A DNA stretch of 64,000 nucleotides from Epiperipatus broadwayi. Lineage: Eukaryota; Onychophora; Udeonychophora; Euonychophora; Peripatidae. Every line of letters begins with the position of its first letter. The stretch's first letter is position 1. Below the pieces are notes generated by a model that ran no database searches, was not told the DNA's origin, and was given only the letters and a program-made list of their open reading frames with translations. The translations under genes were made by a program, and so were the position numbers. Positions 49,901 to 63,215 of this stretch are shown here, piece by piece. The stretch is from NCBI GenBank assembly GCA_028023455.1, contig JAQFVV010006311.1, positions 436,001 through 500,000 on the forward strand. The letters are read 5' to 3'.

Positions 49901-52900
49901 AATTATATATTACTTATATCTAATTTTTTAATAATAATAAATTTTACAACCTTAAAGACTATATTTTCCTTTTGTTAAAATACAAAATTATGTAACATTA
50001 TAAAACAATATTATTTCAAACCCCTTAATTAGTTTATTATTATACAATAATAATAACTGCAATAATCAAACATATTTATTTATCATTTGCAATTTAAATT
50101 ATTTGGATTTGGATATTAGATTCATAAAATGGAGCAGAAGTATACTTATAAAATATTAATAATATTTTTCATTCTCCCAGGTATGATAAAGATATATATA
50201 TCTCCTCTGCTTCGAATTAAAAGTATTTGATGTATATCAAATGATAATATCTATAATTATAATCATTTATTAAGTATTTTATATGTTTATCATATGACTT
50301 TAACTAAAATAGTATATATGTACATCCACTTTATAATAGGTTTCCACATGCATATCAATCATTAATTAATATATATATATTTTAATATTCATATTTGTTA
50401 AATAAAAGTAACATTAATATTATAATTTTATCTAGAATGCTTCGGGAAATTATATATTTTTTTTTATAAAATAAACGTAAAATAATATTACCATTTTTTT
50501 AATCATTTAACCTGAATGATGCAATATTGTCCATGCATATTTCTTTGGACCCCTTGAATAATTCATGTCAAATATAAATTATGAAATATCCATTAATTTT
50601 GAAGAGAGGTTGTATTATATAATTCAGTTAATCCATGCTATGCTTTCCATGTTATGTTTTCCATCTTATTGTCTTAGAAATCTATATCTTTGATTTCTGA
50701 TCTATTTATAATGCATGATTATTCCACAGTTTAGTTTTTAAATTAGGAAATTTGAAAATATGTGTGGAGATTTGAAGATATGTGTCAATAGATTCAAAGT
50801 CTGCTTCTCTCTCAATTTTATTCCAATCCTGAATGCTCTTTTACCAATTAGGCAATCATTTCAAAAAAACTTTTTATTGATTTTCATGCATTCTGGTTCT
50901 GTTTAGTGCTCTTTTAAATCAACTCATTTACAAAACAAAATTGCAAAAACAATATTTTATAGATTGCAATAAAAATTTATTAACAAACCAGAATAATAAA
51001 TGTATTATTTTTATAGTACAGTATTTATTACAAATAACCAATAACAATATTAATTTTATATATAATATTTTAATATTTATGTGTGTAATTTTATTTATTT
51101 AATGCACACACACAATATATTAACCAGGGTTATTTATTCACAGTCAATGAAAATTATAACTCTTTATTAACCACATTTTATAATTCTCTTAAAAAATAAT
51201 AGAGCTTTTTTTTATATACTCTTTTTTTTTAATACTTTTTTTTTTTTATAACTTTCATATGGCCTTTTTTGTTACAATATATATATATGAGTTATGCTAT
51301 TAATTATTAACACATAGAACATTACAATAAATTATTTAATAATGATTCATCAGTAAAAACTATGTACAAAGATTTCACAACTTTTTCATTAAATAATATT
51401 CTTTATTATAATCAATAATAAATACATTTTGAAAAAACAAAACAAAAACAGCCTAATTAACAGCAGTTTATTTATTAGAATATTTTTTGAGTTTAAATCT
51501 AATTTATATAAATATTCATAATTTTCTTAGAGATTTTTTTTAAAATTCTAATAGAACATAATAATTATACGAGCCAAACAATTATAAAATCTATTCAGAA
51601 TCACACATACATATAGTACAGAGAAAGGAAAAATTATTTTTTAAACTGCAGTCACCAATAATTTGTTTTTTCTAAAAAAATTATACCAGATTAAAAATGA
51701 ATAAAAAAACGCAGAAATATTTAAAAATGAAATCTTACCAAAAATGTGCAGTTTTTTTTTTTAAAACCCCAGTCATCCAATTTTAAAATCTTTAAACTGA
51801 AAAGTCGACTAACAATAACAGAATAGTTCAAAGATCACTGTCTGGAATTTTCCTCAAGTTACAAATGACAGCATTGTTAATCTATATTAAATAGTAATTT
51901 CTAGTGAAAGATAAAGTCCTTAGATCTTTTACAATAAATAAAATAATTTATCTTTTGTTCAAATATTTAAAACGATAATAATAATGATGTTAAAAATAGC
52001 TAAAATATACTTTTAAAAATATGTATAACAACATGAGAAATAAAGAACTGAATTCAAATTCTATATGTAAAAAATTATTTATTATTCCATTTAAAAGTGT
52101 AATAATAAATCCAGATAGCAATAACATTAATAAATTGATATTAGTAAAAAATTAAATCTATAAATAATATACACTAACAGAAGCTATTTATTTTAACAGT
52201 AGTGAATACTCCAGGCATCAGATGAAAAGTGAAGAGAAACTAGGTTATATATAATCAAAATTCTCTCTTGATTTGTGGTAGAAGATATTCCAGTAATGCA
52301 ATGGCAGAACAATACGAAGACTATAGCATTCAGAAATAGAAATATATTCAGTCCATTTACTCATTTAATTAATTAATTGAATTAATTATTTGCTACTTAA
52401 TAGATTTTCATATCCTTAACTTATGAAGAACAAGAAGTCTAACATATTTAAATCTTTAGATTTTAATGAAGTAAGTCCTTTGATTTACACATAAGCAAAT
52501 AATAATACTATTGAGAATACTGAAATCTATTTTGATTGTTAATCCTTTTTCCTTTTCTAACTCTATTAAATAATTTCCTTTAACTGATATAAATATATTC
52601 TATGTCATTTGAACAAATACTTGGATTTTATTACATAGATACAGATAATCTATACATAAGTAAATTGAAAACTGATACCTTATGAAATTCATAGATTTGT
52701 TTATGCTATAATGGGCAGACATAACTCTATAGGCATGGTCAAAATATTCAACATCAGAGGGCATGATTAGACTTGCATCCTAGAGACATTATATTAAAAC
52801 TTTATTGGTCAGGATCTTAAATTATAGACATCTATAAAGTTGCATATCATTATTAATAGATACTTTAATGCCTCTAGGTCATTGAGAACCAAAATTCTTT

Positions 52901-53320
52901 AGAAGAATCAACCAGCAAGATCAGGCAACAGTAAACAAATGCTAAGATTGATCTAATAAATAAACAAAACAAATTTAGCAACAGTTCATTTATACTATAT
53001 ACATTTAAATTACTCTTATATGTTGGCATATATTCCATTTATTATTAGGAAACCCCTTGAATATTAATAACAAAAATCTTACATTATTAAGTATCATCTC
53101 AAAAGACAATTACATAACTTTAAACTATTTCTGATTAGATATGTGTTATCTATATGAAGATGTGAGCATCTATATATTTTTCTTTTTTAAAGCAGGCAAT
53201 AATAAAGTAAATTAAATTAAATTTGAATATACACAACATGGAGGAAATTACAAAACCAGCCTTCTATAATATCCATTTGATCCTATGCCACATAAAAGTT
53301 TAATAGAAATGACCTTTAAC
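46991..53320. other. A+T-rich DNA, no gene seen
   Basis: More than 6 kb without a recognisable gene or element. There are many A/T runs and short TA repeats. A possible worn tRNA-like repeat at about 52700-52815 shares only TATTGGTCAGG with the module described above. Short open frames at 47005-47190 and 47304-47543 have no motif. Confidence 0.5.
48530..48551. repeat. 22-bp perfect palindrome
   Basis: TTCTTAAAAGT is followed directly by its own inverted complement ACTTTTAAGAA. It could be a protein-binding site or chance in A+T-rich DNA. Confidence 0.85.
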
Positions 53321-53327
53321 CACTTGG

Positions 53328-53512
53328 AGTACAAATGAAAATAGAGTGACTACATATAAAATCAAAACTCAAAGCATGAGAAGAATATGTTCATGGGGAG
53401 ATATGCCTCTAAAAGCCAGAGTACAAATGAAAATTGTCTATGAATGATTATACATAAAGTTAAAACTCAATATGGAATTATGTGTTCATAGGGAGATAAA
53501 CAAATATGTGTA
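53328..53512 (+). repeat. tandem duplication, ~92-base unit
   Basis: AGTACAAATGAAAAT begins at 53328 and again at 53420. Each is followed by a similar segment (ACTACATATAAA...AAACTCAA and ATTATACATAAAG...AAACTCAA) ending in GTTCATRGGGAGATA. Two diverged copies are present. No function is evident. Confidence 0.75.
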
Positions 53513-55520
53513 TAATTCAAGTGTGTCAGATAAGATATCTGCAGGATTTATATGTAAATGCTTAATCTTTAATTTCACATACATATGTGATATGAATCAA
53601 TGGCAAACTGCCTAAAAATTTGAATAAATTAAAATCAGTTCACTAAATTACATTTATGTATATGTGCCTATTGGCATAAGCTGAACATACCTTTATTTTC
53701 ATTAATTTATAAATACATTATTCAAATGATTTTAATATATAATGTTCAACCATGTGTTAGAATATATTTGTAAAAACTTTAATATTTTGCATATTTGCAC
53801 TTCGTGAAAATGAAGGAATATTGTACTTACCTTTGAAAGCACTAGAAGAAATCAATAAAACTTTGTCATTTGTTTATTTGATTTGATTTATTTATTTATA
53901 TATAGTCGAATTATATATGCATGTGTATTCTTAATGATTTTAAATAATTTCAGAGAGATACATTTTATAGAAATTAAATCTTGATTATTTAAAACTATCT
54001 TATTTAAAACTTTTGCGAAATATTCATGAAAATAAAATTGACTTTGATTTATCTTCTATATTAGCAAAAACTGAAATTTCCTTTCTTCTTTTTACTATTA
54101 AATAGCACATTTATATCTTATCACTCTTAAATATTTTTTTATATATATAATTAAACATTAAAATGATATTTATATATGCTTCATTTCTGTAATTTAAAAA
54201 TTCAAAGGAATTTTTAAAATGAAAAGATTTCCAACAATTTTAATAAATAAAAATTATATATATAATTTATGTGCACAGATAAATGTATACATTATGAAGT
54301 TTATTTTAAAGGTAATTTAAAGCAAAATATTTCTTTTAACATTTATAAAGGTATTTTATAATTATAAAGTGGGAATGACATTATCACAGAAAATCAATTA
54401 CAATTCTTATACACAGATCAATTAATTAAAGAGATAAGTAGTTAGTCTGATAATTCCTTTCAAAGATAAAATTTTGTAAATATCATGATTAAATAAATAA
54501 ACCATAGACCAAATGGAATTCAGGAGTTATCTCCCATCAAGAGATTGATGGATTGAAATGACAGATCATGGATTCAATTTTGTAAGCCAATTCCAGGAAC
54601 TATAAATTGTGGTTATAATTAGTTGTGTTAATTACTACATTGAATTGTTGCTGATTGCTTATATACTATGATGGCCGAACTATTATTGATTACTGCTGAA
54701 TTATTACTGCTACTGATTAGTTCTTGATTGTACCTTCAATATACTTATTGTGCTTGATATTGAAAAATACAATAAAAGAGTAGAAAAACCACAATCTGCT
54801 TCACTCTTGCCAACCAGCAGAGTTCAGGCTGAAGATCAAAAAAAGAAGTACAGATAGAAGCCATTAGATAATATAGAAACAGCATTGTGTCCAATGTATG
54901 CTTAACTTTTGAGTGTCTACGATTATGGAAAGAAACCTGGCATCAACCAACAAGTAAATTACTGTCCAATACTGCCAGATTAAAACCTATCATCACTATA
55001 ACTATAGTTTACCAAAATCCATTAAAAGTATGCTAATACCTGAAGACTGAGTTAAAATTTGTAGTGATGGAAGAGAATGGATATGAACTTTAAAATATAT
55101 TATTATATTACTAACATTACATATTTATCTCCATTATACTGCAATTTCTTTAAAAATTATTATTATTGATTTCATAACTCTTTTTATAAACTAGTATGGT
55201 AAAGGATTGCTTTCTTATTTTATTTAATCATGCTACAATTCAGTTGGCATAAATTATAAGAGAAAAGTAAATTTTTATGTAAAACAATTAGTTTCTTTTT
55301 GTTATCAGGATCCTTGACTATGTTCATAAAGACATAATATTTTTAAACCAGTCATTTCCACTACCTGCAAATATAAAACAGGTGGCACAAGCAGAATAAA
55401 TTGGGTTTTTTATATTACCTTTTAATAGTTTACAGTTTTAAGCAAATTACCCTCCAGTTTTGCGGAAGGATAATTTGGGAATATTGATTTAAGTGAACTG
55501 CTGCAATTTTATTTTGGGCT
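53513..55520. other. mostly unassigned; possible worn retroelement at 54530-54880
   Basis: At about 54530-54880 the DNA is less A+T-rich. It contains a B-box-like GGATTCAATTTTG near 54570 and AATACAATAAAAGAG near 54768, which could be an LTR polyadenylation region. Neither a boundary nor coding motifs could be found. The rest shows nothing. Confidence 0.35.
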
Positions 55521-55532
55521 GTTTTGTTTATA

Positions 55533-56402
55533 CACCTGGGTCTTGTTTTACGTGATAGATAGGTTCCTCAGAAAACACGCACAATCAAAATCACGCAAAA
55601 ATAGACGTAACTTACATTGAAAAAGGGGGGATGCAGTCTGTGATTTTTCAAAATTTGTGTAAAAGCAAAGCACCAACGTAAAATTACTTTAAAATTCGTG
55701 CGCAAAAAAAATAAGGAAATAAAATATGACTAATAAAAAATTTAAAATTTGAAAAAAATTGATACAAGACAAACTTTTTTTAACTATAATATTTAATTTT
55801 ATTCAAAATAATATATTTTTATGCATAATTTACAGTACAGTAATTTACATTTTTTAATACACGTTTTAATTATTATGATTTTCTGGTGACAACATAATTA
55901 GTAATTAATCTTTGAGATGATGATTTTATTAATTGTTTACGAAGCTCGCGATATCCAGACATACAACCATTTAGTTCTCGTTGGAATTTAAGAGCACGTT
56001 AATGATTAATGTCATTAATAAGAAAATAATAATTGATTACATTCTTTTTTAAAAAGCAAAAACAGAATGTGATTTAAAATGCAAAATTAACACGCACAAT
56101 GTTTGAACAAATTTACATTATAATCTTGTAAAATTTAATATGTGTATACATAAAATGTGGAAATCATGATTTTAATTTCATTATTGCATAAAATCTTACT
56201 ATTATAAAGCACTGAAAATATTGAAATTACTAAGATGAAAGTCAAATTCCAATAATGTGCTATTACTTTCAATATAATATAAGGGCGTGAAATTTATTAT
56301 TTAAAGTAATAGTGCATTATCGGAAATCGACTTCCGGTGAAACACGAATCGCATAACTTCAAAATCGTGTCAAATAAGTCTGCATAAAAAGAGACCCAGG
56401 TG
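55533..56402 (-). mobile_element. pogo/Tigger-like DNA transposon, internally deleted
   Basis: The ends CACCTGGGTCT (55533) and AGACCCAGGTG (ending 56402) are perfect terminal inverted repeats of 11 bases. They are flanked by TATA at both sides, consistent with the TA target duplication of the Tc1/mariner/pogo group. The text next to the left end (TTTTACGTGATAGATAGGTT, then CCTCAGAAAACACGC) resembles the sub-terminal parts of Tigger-like elements. The 870-bp length is too short for a full transposase; a relic of one lies within on the minus strand. Confidence 0.75.
55873..56005 (-). pseudogene. possible transposase C-terminal remnant
   Basis: The minus strand is open for about 43 codons, reading RALKFQRELNGCMSGYRELR and then KQLIKSSSQRLITNYVVTRK before a double stop. 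A C-terminal tail of the kind SQxxITxxF is seen in some pogo/Tigger transposases. The position inside an element with pogo-like ends supports this, but the DDE catalytic region is absent and the match is weak. Confidence 0.4.
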
Positions 56403-58460
56403 TATATGAGATTCATTCATATGTGTTTTAATTATTCATAAATTATTGTGATGCTGTTGAGATTGCTGGTCAGTTGCAGTCACCATCTTATTTAGAGAAG
56501 TGCTGTATGATAGATGGAAGTTCTTACTATATATCATCTCCTTTGTTTTGTACATGTTTTGCATGATACCATTTGCAACTTCTGTCTGTTCTTATACTTA
56601 TTACCTTTTCAATAGTACGTGTTAGATGAAATTTCCTATCATATAGTGTATTCCTAACTCATTTATTTATTTATTTATAAATAATGTAAAGCAGGTGCTG
56701 TTTTCTTGCATTTTATATTTGCACATATTATGGTAGTCTAGTTAGTTAAATAGTTAATAATAGTTTTAACAAAGCTGTAAACCTTAGCAATGGGCGTCTG
56801 AATAATACTGAAATAATAGTGAGCGTTTAATAAATTTATAATTAAATAGTTAATGAATGATTAATCTTAAAACTGTAATAATAATTGCCTGTGATCATTA
56901 GTCTATGCAGCGAGTTTATAACTATTCAGAATCAGTTAAAAATGTATTATACTGTATTATCTGTGCATAATGTTAATCAATCATTAACTGTATTAACTTG
57001 TTTTAAAAATTGACAGGGCAGTCAATTTATGCTGCTGTGAATGTATATGTAAAATTGTATATATGTGAATAAATTGTAGTGTTTCTTTATTTTTAGCATT
57101 TGTTATTATTTTGCAATCAATAATTTAATTAGAATATAACAGAGAGTCTCATGTGTCTAGCTGATCTTAGCAGGCTATAAAAAGAAAATGTTAATTCTAT
57201 GACATCAGAATGTGGAATGCCACACAGGTTATCTTTAGGTAATTTTCAAGTGAGATGTACACATTTGAAAGCTATAATATTAAGGGCATGGCTTATACAT
57301 ATGTCAAATTTTGTACTAAAACCAAAGTAAGTATTATAAAGTAAAATATCAAAAGTTAATAAAAAAAAACATATGATAAAATAAATGTATAAAATTGCAT
57401 TAATTAAATTACAAAATAACTGATATAGGTAGGTATTTATGGCTTGTGATAATTAGTCTCTTTAAATTCATTAAATCATTATTATTCATAAACTAAGTCA
57501 AATTGTTACCTTAAGGCCACAGACAATTGAGAAGAGATTATTTTAAATATAAATCTAGGATTAAATTTGTGTTTGTATGTTTAAACTTTGGATATGATGA
57601 AAAAGAACTTTTTTATAGTTTACTAATAAAATTTAGTATTGACAGTTTTCTAAATATTTAGTTACAATCAAGTTTTCAAATTTCAAGGCAGATTTTATAT
57701 TAAACTTGGTTATTTTTCCCTATTGAGAAATGCATCTGTTGTAGTTGTAATGTTATATACATGTAGCTGGTTGGCTCAAGATTGGAGTTAGTTCCATCAA
57801 CAGCTAGATATCCTGGTTGCAGGATTCACACTTAGGAAAAAGTTCTTTAGTGACGTTAGCAATGCATGGTGGTTGCTTCAACTGCTTGAAGATGTTCTTT
57901 CAAGTACATTATTTAATAGCAAGGCCAATCTTGGAAATTGCAAATTAAGATGGCAAAGAAAAAAACCAAATTATTTTCTGAGGATGGATATTTATACAGT
58001 TATAAATTTTCTTATCAAGACAAGCCAGTAATTATTTTTAATTAAACTCCATGTTTATACAAATTAGTTAAATTTTAAAAAAAACATAGAATTACAAGTA
58101 GTTTATCCTAATCTCTAAAAAATATTTTTAATTAAAATTTTAAAATATTTGCAAAACCACTGAACAAAAAAATTTGCCTTAATATTGTGATAAACTTTAT
58201 ACCAAAACTGATTTCCTATCTATAACATAACTTTTAAACAATTTTATTTAAATAAATTAATTTTAAAAAAAAAAAAAAAAAACTAAATCAAAAATAGAAC
58301 TCTATCTTTTATTTTGAATACATGCACCTTTACCTATGCATGTGCGTGTGCCTATAATATATAGGTAAAACCTAACTTTAATTTATAAAATCTAAATCTA
58401 ATTTATAAAATCTGAATCCAATTCATGATTGCCAATTATTTTTATTTTTTTAAATATAAA

Positions 58461-58483
58461 TTGAGATAGACAATCTATCTCAA
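58461..58483. other. perfect 10-bp hairpin
   Basis: TTGAGATAGA and TCTATCTCAA pair completely around a CAA loop. Nothing nearby indicates a role. Confidence 0.85.
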
Positions 58484-59422
58484 TATATATATGTATTGAT
58501 ACATTGCATGTGTTCCTATTATTTATATATTAAATAATGATAAAACAAAATTATAATTATCAAATATAAATGATTGACATACTATTTAATATAAATAAAA
58601 TATGTTGAATTATACCTGACCGTAATATCATTCATTATTACAATACAAGTATATTTTATTTGTAATATTATATACTATGATGTAAACTGCTTTTTAAAGT
58701 TTTTCTCTGGAGTGAGTATATTGTAGAAAAACATAAATAAGCTATGATAATTGCTGATGACTTACATTTCATAATTTTTTTCTTTCTTTCTAATATTGCA
58801 TTTTCTTGATGCACTAATGCTTTAAAATCGATGAATAAAACTTTCCATAAGCACTAAAATTATCTCATCAATAGTCTTCCATATCTGATTGAAGATTATC
58901 AATTACAAGATAAAATGATATCTTGAGATATCTATTGAATAAGAGAATCTCTGATATTTTTGAAAGACGATTTCTGAAAAAAATCTACTAACCACTTAAT
59001 TTTCTCCTTTTTTATACCATTCTTTGAAATTATTTTTTCTCATTAAAACCAATCAAATACATGTTAAATTTACATTTTTTTTTCTTCTTTGATACGACTT
59101 ATTTATCCATCTTATTGGAAAGTAATAACATAATTTTAACAAATATCTATCAAATGTTTAATTTTTCGTTGTTTTCTTATATGAATATATTTTTATATTT
59201 CTCTAATAACAAGATAATCATTCAACATATTTGACAACAATCTTAATTTTTTCTGTTTTTCTTATCTTGTTTATATCTCTTTCTCTAATTTCTTTTTTAA
59301 GAAAACAATAAATAATTGTTCTTATTTTGCTATTTTTAATTAAACAAAAAAAAATATATAACAATTAAACTGTATATTTCCATAGAAAACAACAATTATT
59401 TATAGGTCAGCATTATTATTAT

Positions 59423-59442
59423 CCCCCCCCCCCCTTTTTTTT
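59423..59442. repeat. C12 followed by T8
   Basis: Twelve C followed by eight T on the plus strand, seen directly. The length may be affected by slippage. Confidence 0.9.
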
Positions 59443-59562
59443 CCCCTTAATGTTTTTTTTTCTATATTCTTGCACATCATCTCACTGCCAATACATTATT
59501 TATATTATTTTTTAGACAGCCAATTATTTATCTTATAGCCTTGCATAATTTGGTGTTGTGAT

Positions 59563-59640
59563 AGAGTGGCAGACTTTGAAGTTCAAAATCAATTAATTGT
59601 AGCTTAGCTCCACCATTTCCTGAGCTCAAACTTTTTATGA
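59563..59640 (+). repeat. weak tRNA-Leu/Ser-like fragment
   Basis: GATAGAGTGGCAGAC resembles a leucine/serine A box and TAGCTTAGCTCC, about 40 bases on, a poor B box. It may be the head of an old SINE. Low support. Confidence 0.25.
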
Positions 59641-59892
59641 ACCCCTCCCCTGCTCCCCCAAGCACTAAAAATACAACAACATTAAATTAAATTATTTTAT
59701 TTACTTTTAATAGCTACATTGTTGTAGTACTTTCAGATATATTATCTCTCCTGCTACCCTCTCAGGGATTTAAATATTTTTTTTTTTTTTTTTGTAGTTA
59801 ATATATTTACACTTTTCTAACAACTCTATTTGGTTCTTGCTTTACTTTCTGTCCCAAAATACTCATTAAAACATTCTTAATTTACTATAAAT

Positions 59893-60080
59893 ATAGGGGA
59901 TTTGAACTCAGACTTTCAAGTACATGTCAACTATCCACACTATCTCACACCACTGATACACATGACCACACACATGTAGAAAAGATAAATAATCACCAAG
60001 ATACATATTTCGTGCTAAAGGTGCACTCATCAGTTGGTCCAGTTTATCATCTCCCATACATATATAGGATCCACATATGT
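59893..60080 (-). repeat. hammerhead-bearing ~456-bp repeat, copy 2 (partial)
   Basis: About 190 bases of the repeat unit are present, from GGGGATTTGAACTCAGACTT to the TCATCATCTCC-like segment. It aligns with 62760-62915 and 63220-63375. The second half of the unit is missing. It contains the best preserved ribozyme of the family, at 59984-60048 on the minus strand. Sequence outside the ribozyme is more diverged than inside it, for example GGTGCAC in place of CCAGCAC with the pairing partner still complementary. Confidence 0.8.
59984..60048 (-). ncRNA. type I hammerhead ribozyme with intact core
   Basis: Read on the minus strand, the order is stem I 5' side GAUAAA (60048-60043), internal loop CUGGA, CCAA, core CUGAUGA (60033-60027), stem II GUGC-ACCUUUA-GCAC (60026-60012), GAAA (60011-60008), a tiny stem III AUA-UG-UAU, the cleavage nucleotide C at 60000, then UUGG, internal loop UGAUUA and UUUAUC (59989-59984). 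GAUAAA pairs with UUUAUC, CCAA with UUGG and GUGC with GCAC without a mismatch. All invariant core bases of the hammerhead are present, and the predicted cut is after AUC between 60000 and 59999. An internal loop in stem I facing a stem II loop is where natural hammerheads make their activating contact. The ends open through stem I, so it is type I, as in retrozymes and Penelope-like elements. Self-cleavage is predicted, not shown. Confidence 0.85.
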
Positions 60081-62750
60081 GAAGAGTGCCTGTATTTCAA
60101 ATATTTCTTAATTTACTAGAGAAATTTTTAAGTTACTTGGGAAGGAGAGAGGTCTAACTTCTTTCTTAAAACTTTTTATTTCTCTACAATTAGAATATTA
60201 GTCTGTACTTTATAAATGGATAAATATTTAATAAAAATAATGCAGTCCTAATTCCTTCCTCCCATCAATTTTTATGAGCTATAGTTAGCTAAAATATAGA
60301 TTTTACCATTTTTCTCTTATGATACTTTAATTTATTGAAATTTGCATATGTTTTTACACTTTAGTGTCTATGTAATGAGTAATTTATAAGGAATCAGATT
60401 TTATGGATTCTCAAGAATATTTTGGCAGTCCTTAAAATGAAAAAATATAATAAAATTGATTGTTCAAAGTTTTATTAAAATGATCCAAATATAATGTGAT
60501 AGAAATATTTTATATACCAGTTACAGCTAAACTTTTTTTTTAAAAAATTTTATCCTTAGATTCACAACCAGTTATCAAACACAATTCATCACAGTGATGA
60601 CATAATTGGGTTAAGAGCCAAAAATTCATGGGTCATATTCCAATTGAAAAAATTAAAAAAAAAACAACAACTGAATTTGATTAGTTGAAAATAGAATTAT
60701 GTTTAACCTGCTCACATCACAGAATTTTCCAAAGCAATTATTAAACCTACATTATGAGATTTAGACATGTCTAATTACAGCACTCATTACATGATTGTAT
60801 GAATGTTGCTTCACTTCTTTAAAACTCTGATAATGAGCCTTCTTATACATTCCATCTATGTTATATTAACATATAACTAAGTAGTCAACAGGTCATAATT
60901 ATTTCAAATATCTATCTATGATTTATAAAAAGCATACAGTCATGATGTCTTAATCCTATATTTTACAGAATTGTGGTTTTCATATTATAGCATTTACATT
61001 CTTAGACTGTTAATGCAACTATCCCAATTTCATCCTTCACCACCTCCTACCTCACCAGAAATTGGCTTCTTAATTAATTTAAACACGAGTAATTTAAAAG
61101 AAAAACTACTTAATTTCAAAATTTAAAATGTTCCTATGACTTAAGTAGAACTTTAGATTGAATAGTCTATGTAATTTAAATGTTATGATGCAACAATGAA
61201 TTTAATTCAGATTTTTTTCTTTCACACTATCAAAATATTTACAACTCAAAAATTAAAAATACTTAAAGATGACTCAAGTTTTTATGTGATAAGATGAATT
61301 TTTCATAAATTAGTTTGATCATTTTATATACCACCTTGGCCAAACTGTGACTTGTAAGCTGCATGTGACTTTTTAGATAGTCCAAAGCAGCTCTCACAAA
61401 ACTTTTGAAATAAAATCATAATTTATATTAGCATGCTGTATTTACATTTTATTTTGAAATCATATATGCTTTATTCTTTTGCAGTGGCAATTTAATAATG
61501 ATGTTCAACTTCGATGAATTTATTATCATTTCCTGGAAATATACTGTTCAAACTTGTCAGTTCAGTTTTTGCTTGGACTTTATCCAGTAATATATTCAGA
61601 AAAATTGAAAAAAATTGAGATACTGCCAAAAGGGTGGCTGCCCTTTTCTTGTAAAATCTTTGTTGTGTGTTTAGGTTTGGATGTCATTTGGACAGATATC
61701 CATGACATCTGATTGGCTGTCAGATAAGTATTGTAACGAGTGCTAGAGATTTGGCAATATCTCAATTTATTTCAATTTTCAACTATCTGTGCTTCACAAA
61801 TTAAAATATTATTCAGAAAAATAAAGAATTATTGACATAAGTATTATCATTTAAAAGCTATTCCTAAACTAATATCAATTTTTGGAACAACATATTTTTG
61901 TGAATTATTATATTCAACAATAAAGTTTGTAATCAAAACATCAACCACAACTGATGATTGAACATCTTATAAAACTATTGCATACTTCTTTAATAAATAT
62001 ATAAGCCAAATTTTAATATTTTTGCTAAGCAGATACAATTACATGTGAATAATAATTTTTTTTTTTATTAATTTTGTTCTCACTTATTGTGTTCTTTTAA
62101 TTTTTTGTACAAGTAATCAATTTTCTTAATTAAAAAAAATTATAAATTAATTGCTGAATACTTCAAAAATGTAATTACAGCTCTTGAATAAATCACAATT
62201 TTAACATGTTGCTCATGCAGATGTGAAGTTTGATCACTACTATTACATAGTATATTTAATTTCATTTTCTTTGATTTATATTTAGAATTTGCCAAAAAAG
62301 AAAAAAAAAATCATAATTTTATCTTTTTAAATTTGTTTTATTTAGCTAACTAATTTAGTTCAGACTAATGTCATTTGTTTTATCCTTGATATTGTAATTG
62401 CACTAAAGATTATTTGCTAATCTTCAATTTGTTTGCTTAGTGTCTGTTACCTCTTGTGATACTTGGCTTACCCAAACACAAGCCAAATTAGTGTATTTCA
62501 GTGAATGTTGATATAACAAATCTTTTAAATATAAAATCTTTTAATTGCTCTTCTTATTAAATTTAAACAGAAAACAAAAATTATCACAGCAAAAGATTAT
62601 GTTAAGTATGCAATCAATTAAAATAAAAATAAAATGAAATTATTGTGATAGAAATACAAAAAGATAAATGTTGTATATGTGACTTTTTCAAATGTTTGTT
62701 CAAATAAAATACTTAAGGAAATTAGTATGAAAAATTTAAAGAAGAAATTT
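60081..62750. other. A+T-rich DNA, one possible hAT end
   Basis: No gene recognised. At about 61334-61400 the text TTGGCCAAACTGTGACTTGT, then AAGCTGCATGTGACTTTTTAG, recalls the terminal region of an animal hAT family, but no matching second end was found. A minus-strand frame of 61 codons at 61580-61765 is unrecognised. Confidence 0.4.
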
Positions 62751-62754
62751 TTTA

Positions 62755-63215
62755 ATATTTGAGCTCAGATTTTCATGCTCTCTTTAGACATCCACTCCAT
62801 CTTATGCAACTGATACACATGACCACCACATACACATGAACAAGATAAATGATCTTCAATATACATATTTTGTGTTGAACCAGCACTCATTAGATGGTCC
62901 AAATCATCATCTCCAACACACACACATATATATAATCAATGCTTTATTTATATTAAAATAACAAATCTTCAAACTTTAATGTACAGCTTCAATCTTCACC
63001 CCCCCATATCATTAAAATTCTGATGATGGCATGTTCAAAGCCCTTGTTTTCCAATTTTGTTATACCGATGTTGACCATAGGTCATTGTAACCCCTAATCT
63101 GCAGGATCTTAAGCCCATTTAAATACCCAAAAGAGGAATGTCCAGAATACAGGCCATTTATATTTAAATTTGTATTTAAATATAGGTATAGTATATAGAT
63201 TTTAAGCTAGATGTA
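62755..63215 (-). repeat. hammerhead-bearing repeat, copy 3 (full unit)
   Basis: This complete unit runs from GAGCTCAGATTTTCATGCTC to the TATTTAAATATAGG...TAATTAGAGAGGG junction with copy 4. The distance between equivalent ribozyme positions in copies 3 and 4 is 456 bases. The ribozyme segment 62907-62849 (minus) has CUAAUGA for CUGAUGA and AAAA for GAAA. Stem II keeps GUG...CAC. It is predicted inactive. Confidence 0.85.

Larger units (their letters stand above)
56410..59560. other. A+T-rich DNA, no gene seen
   Basis: No coding motif. The patch 57740-57950 is less A+T-rich with a weak tRNA-like look (TAGCTGGTTGGCTCAAG) that was not accepted. A 20-base unit TAATTTATAAAATCTRAATC is repeated about twice near 58375-58415. 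Confidence 0.5.

Noticed and set aside
57740-57950. A tRNA-derived SINE head (TAGCTGGTTGGCTC)
   Set aside because: No acceptable B box at tRNA spacing.
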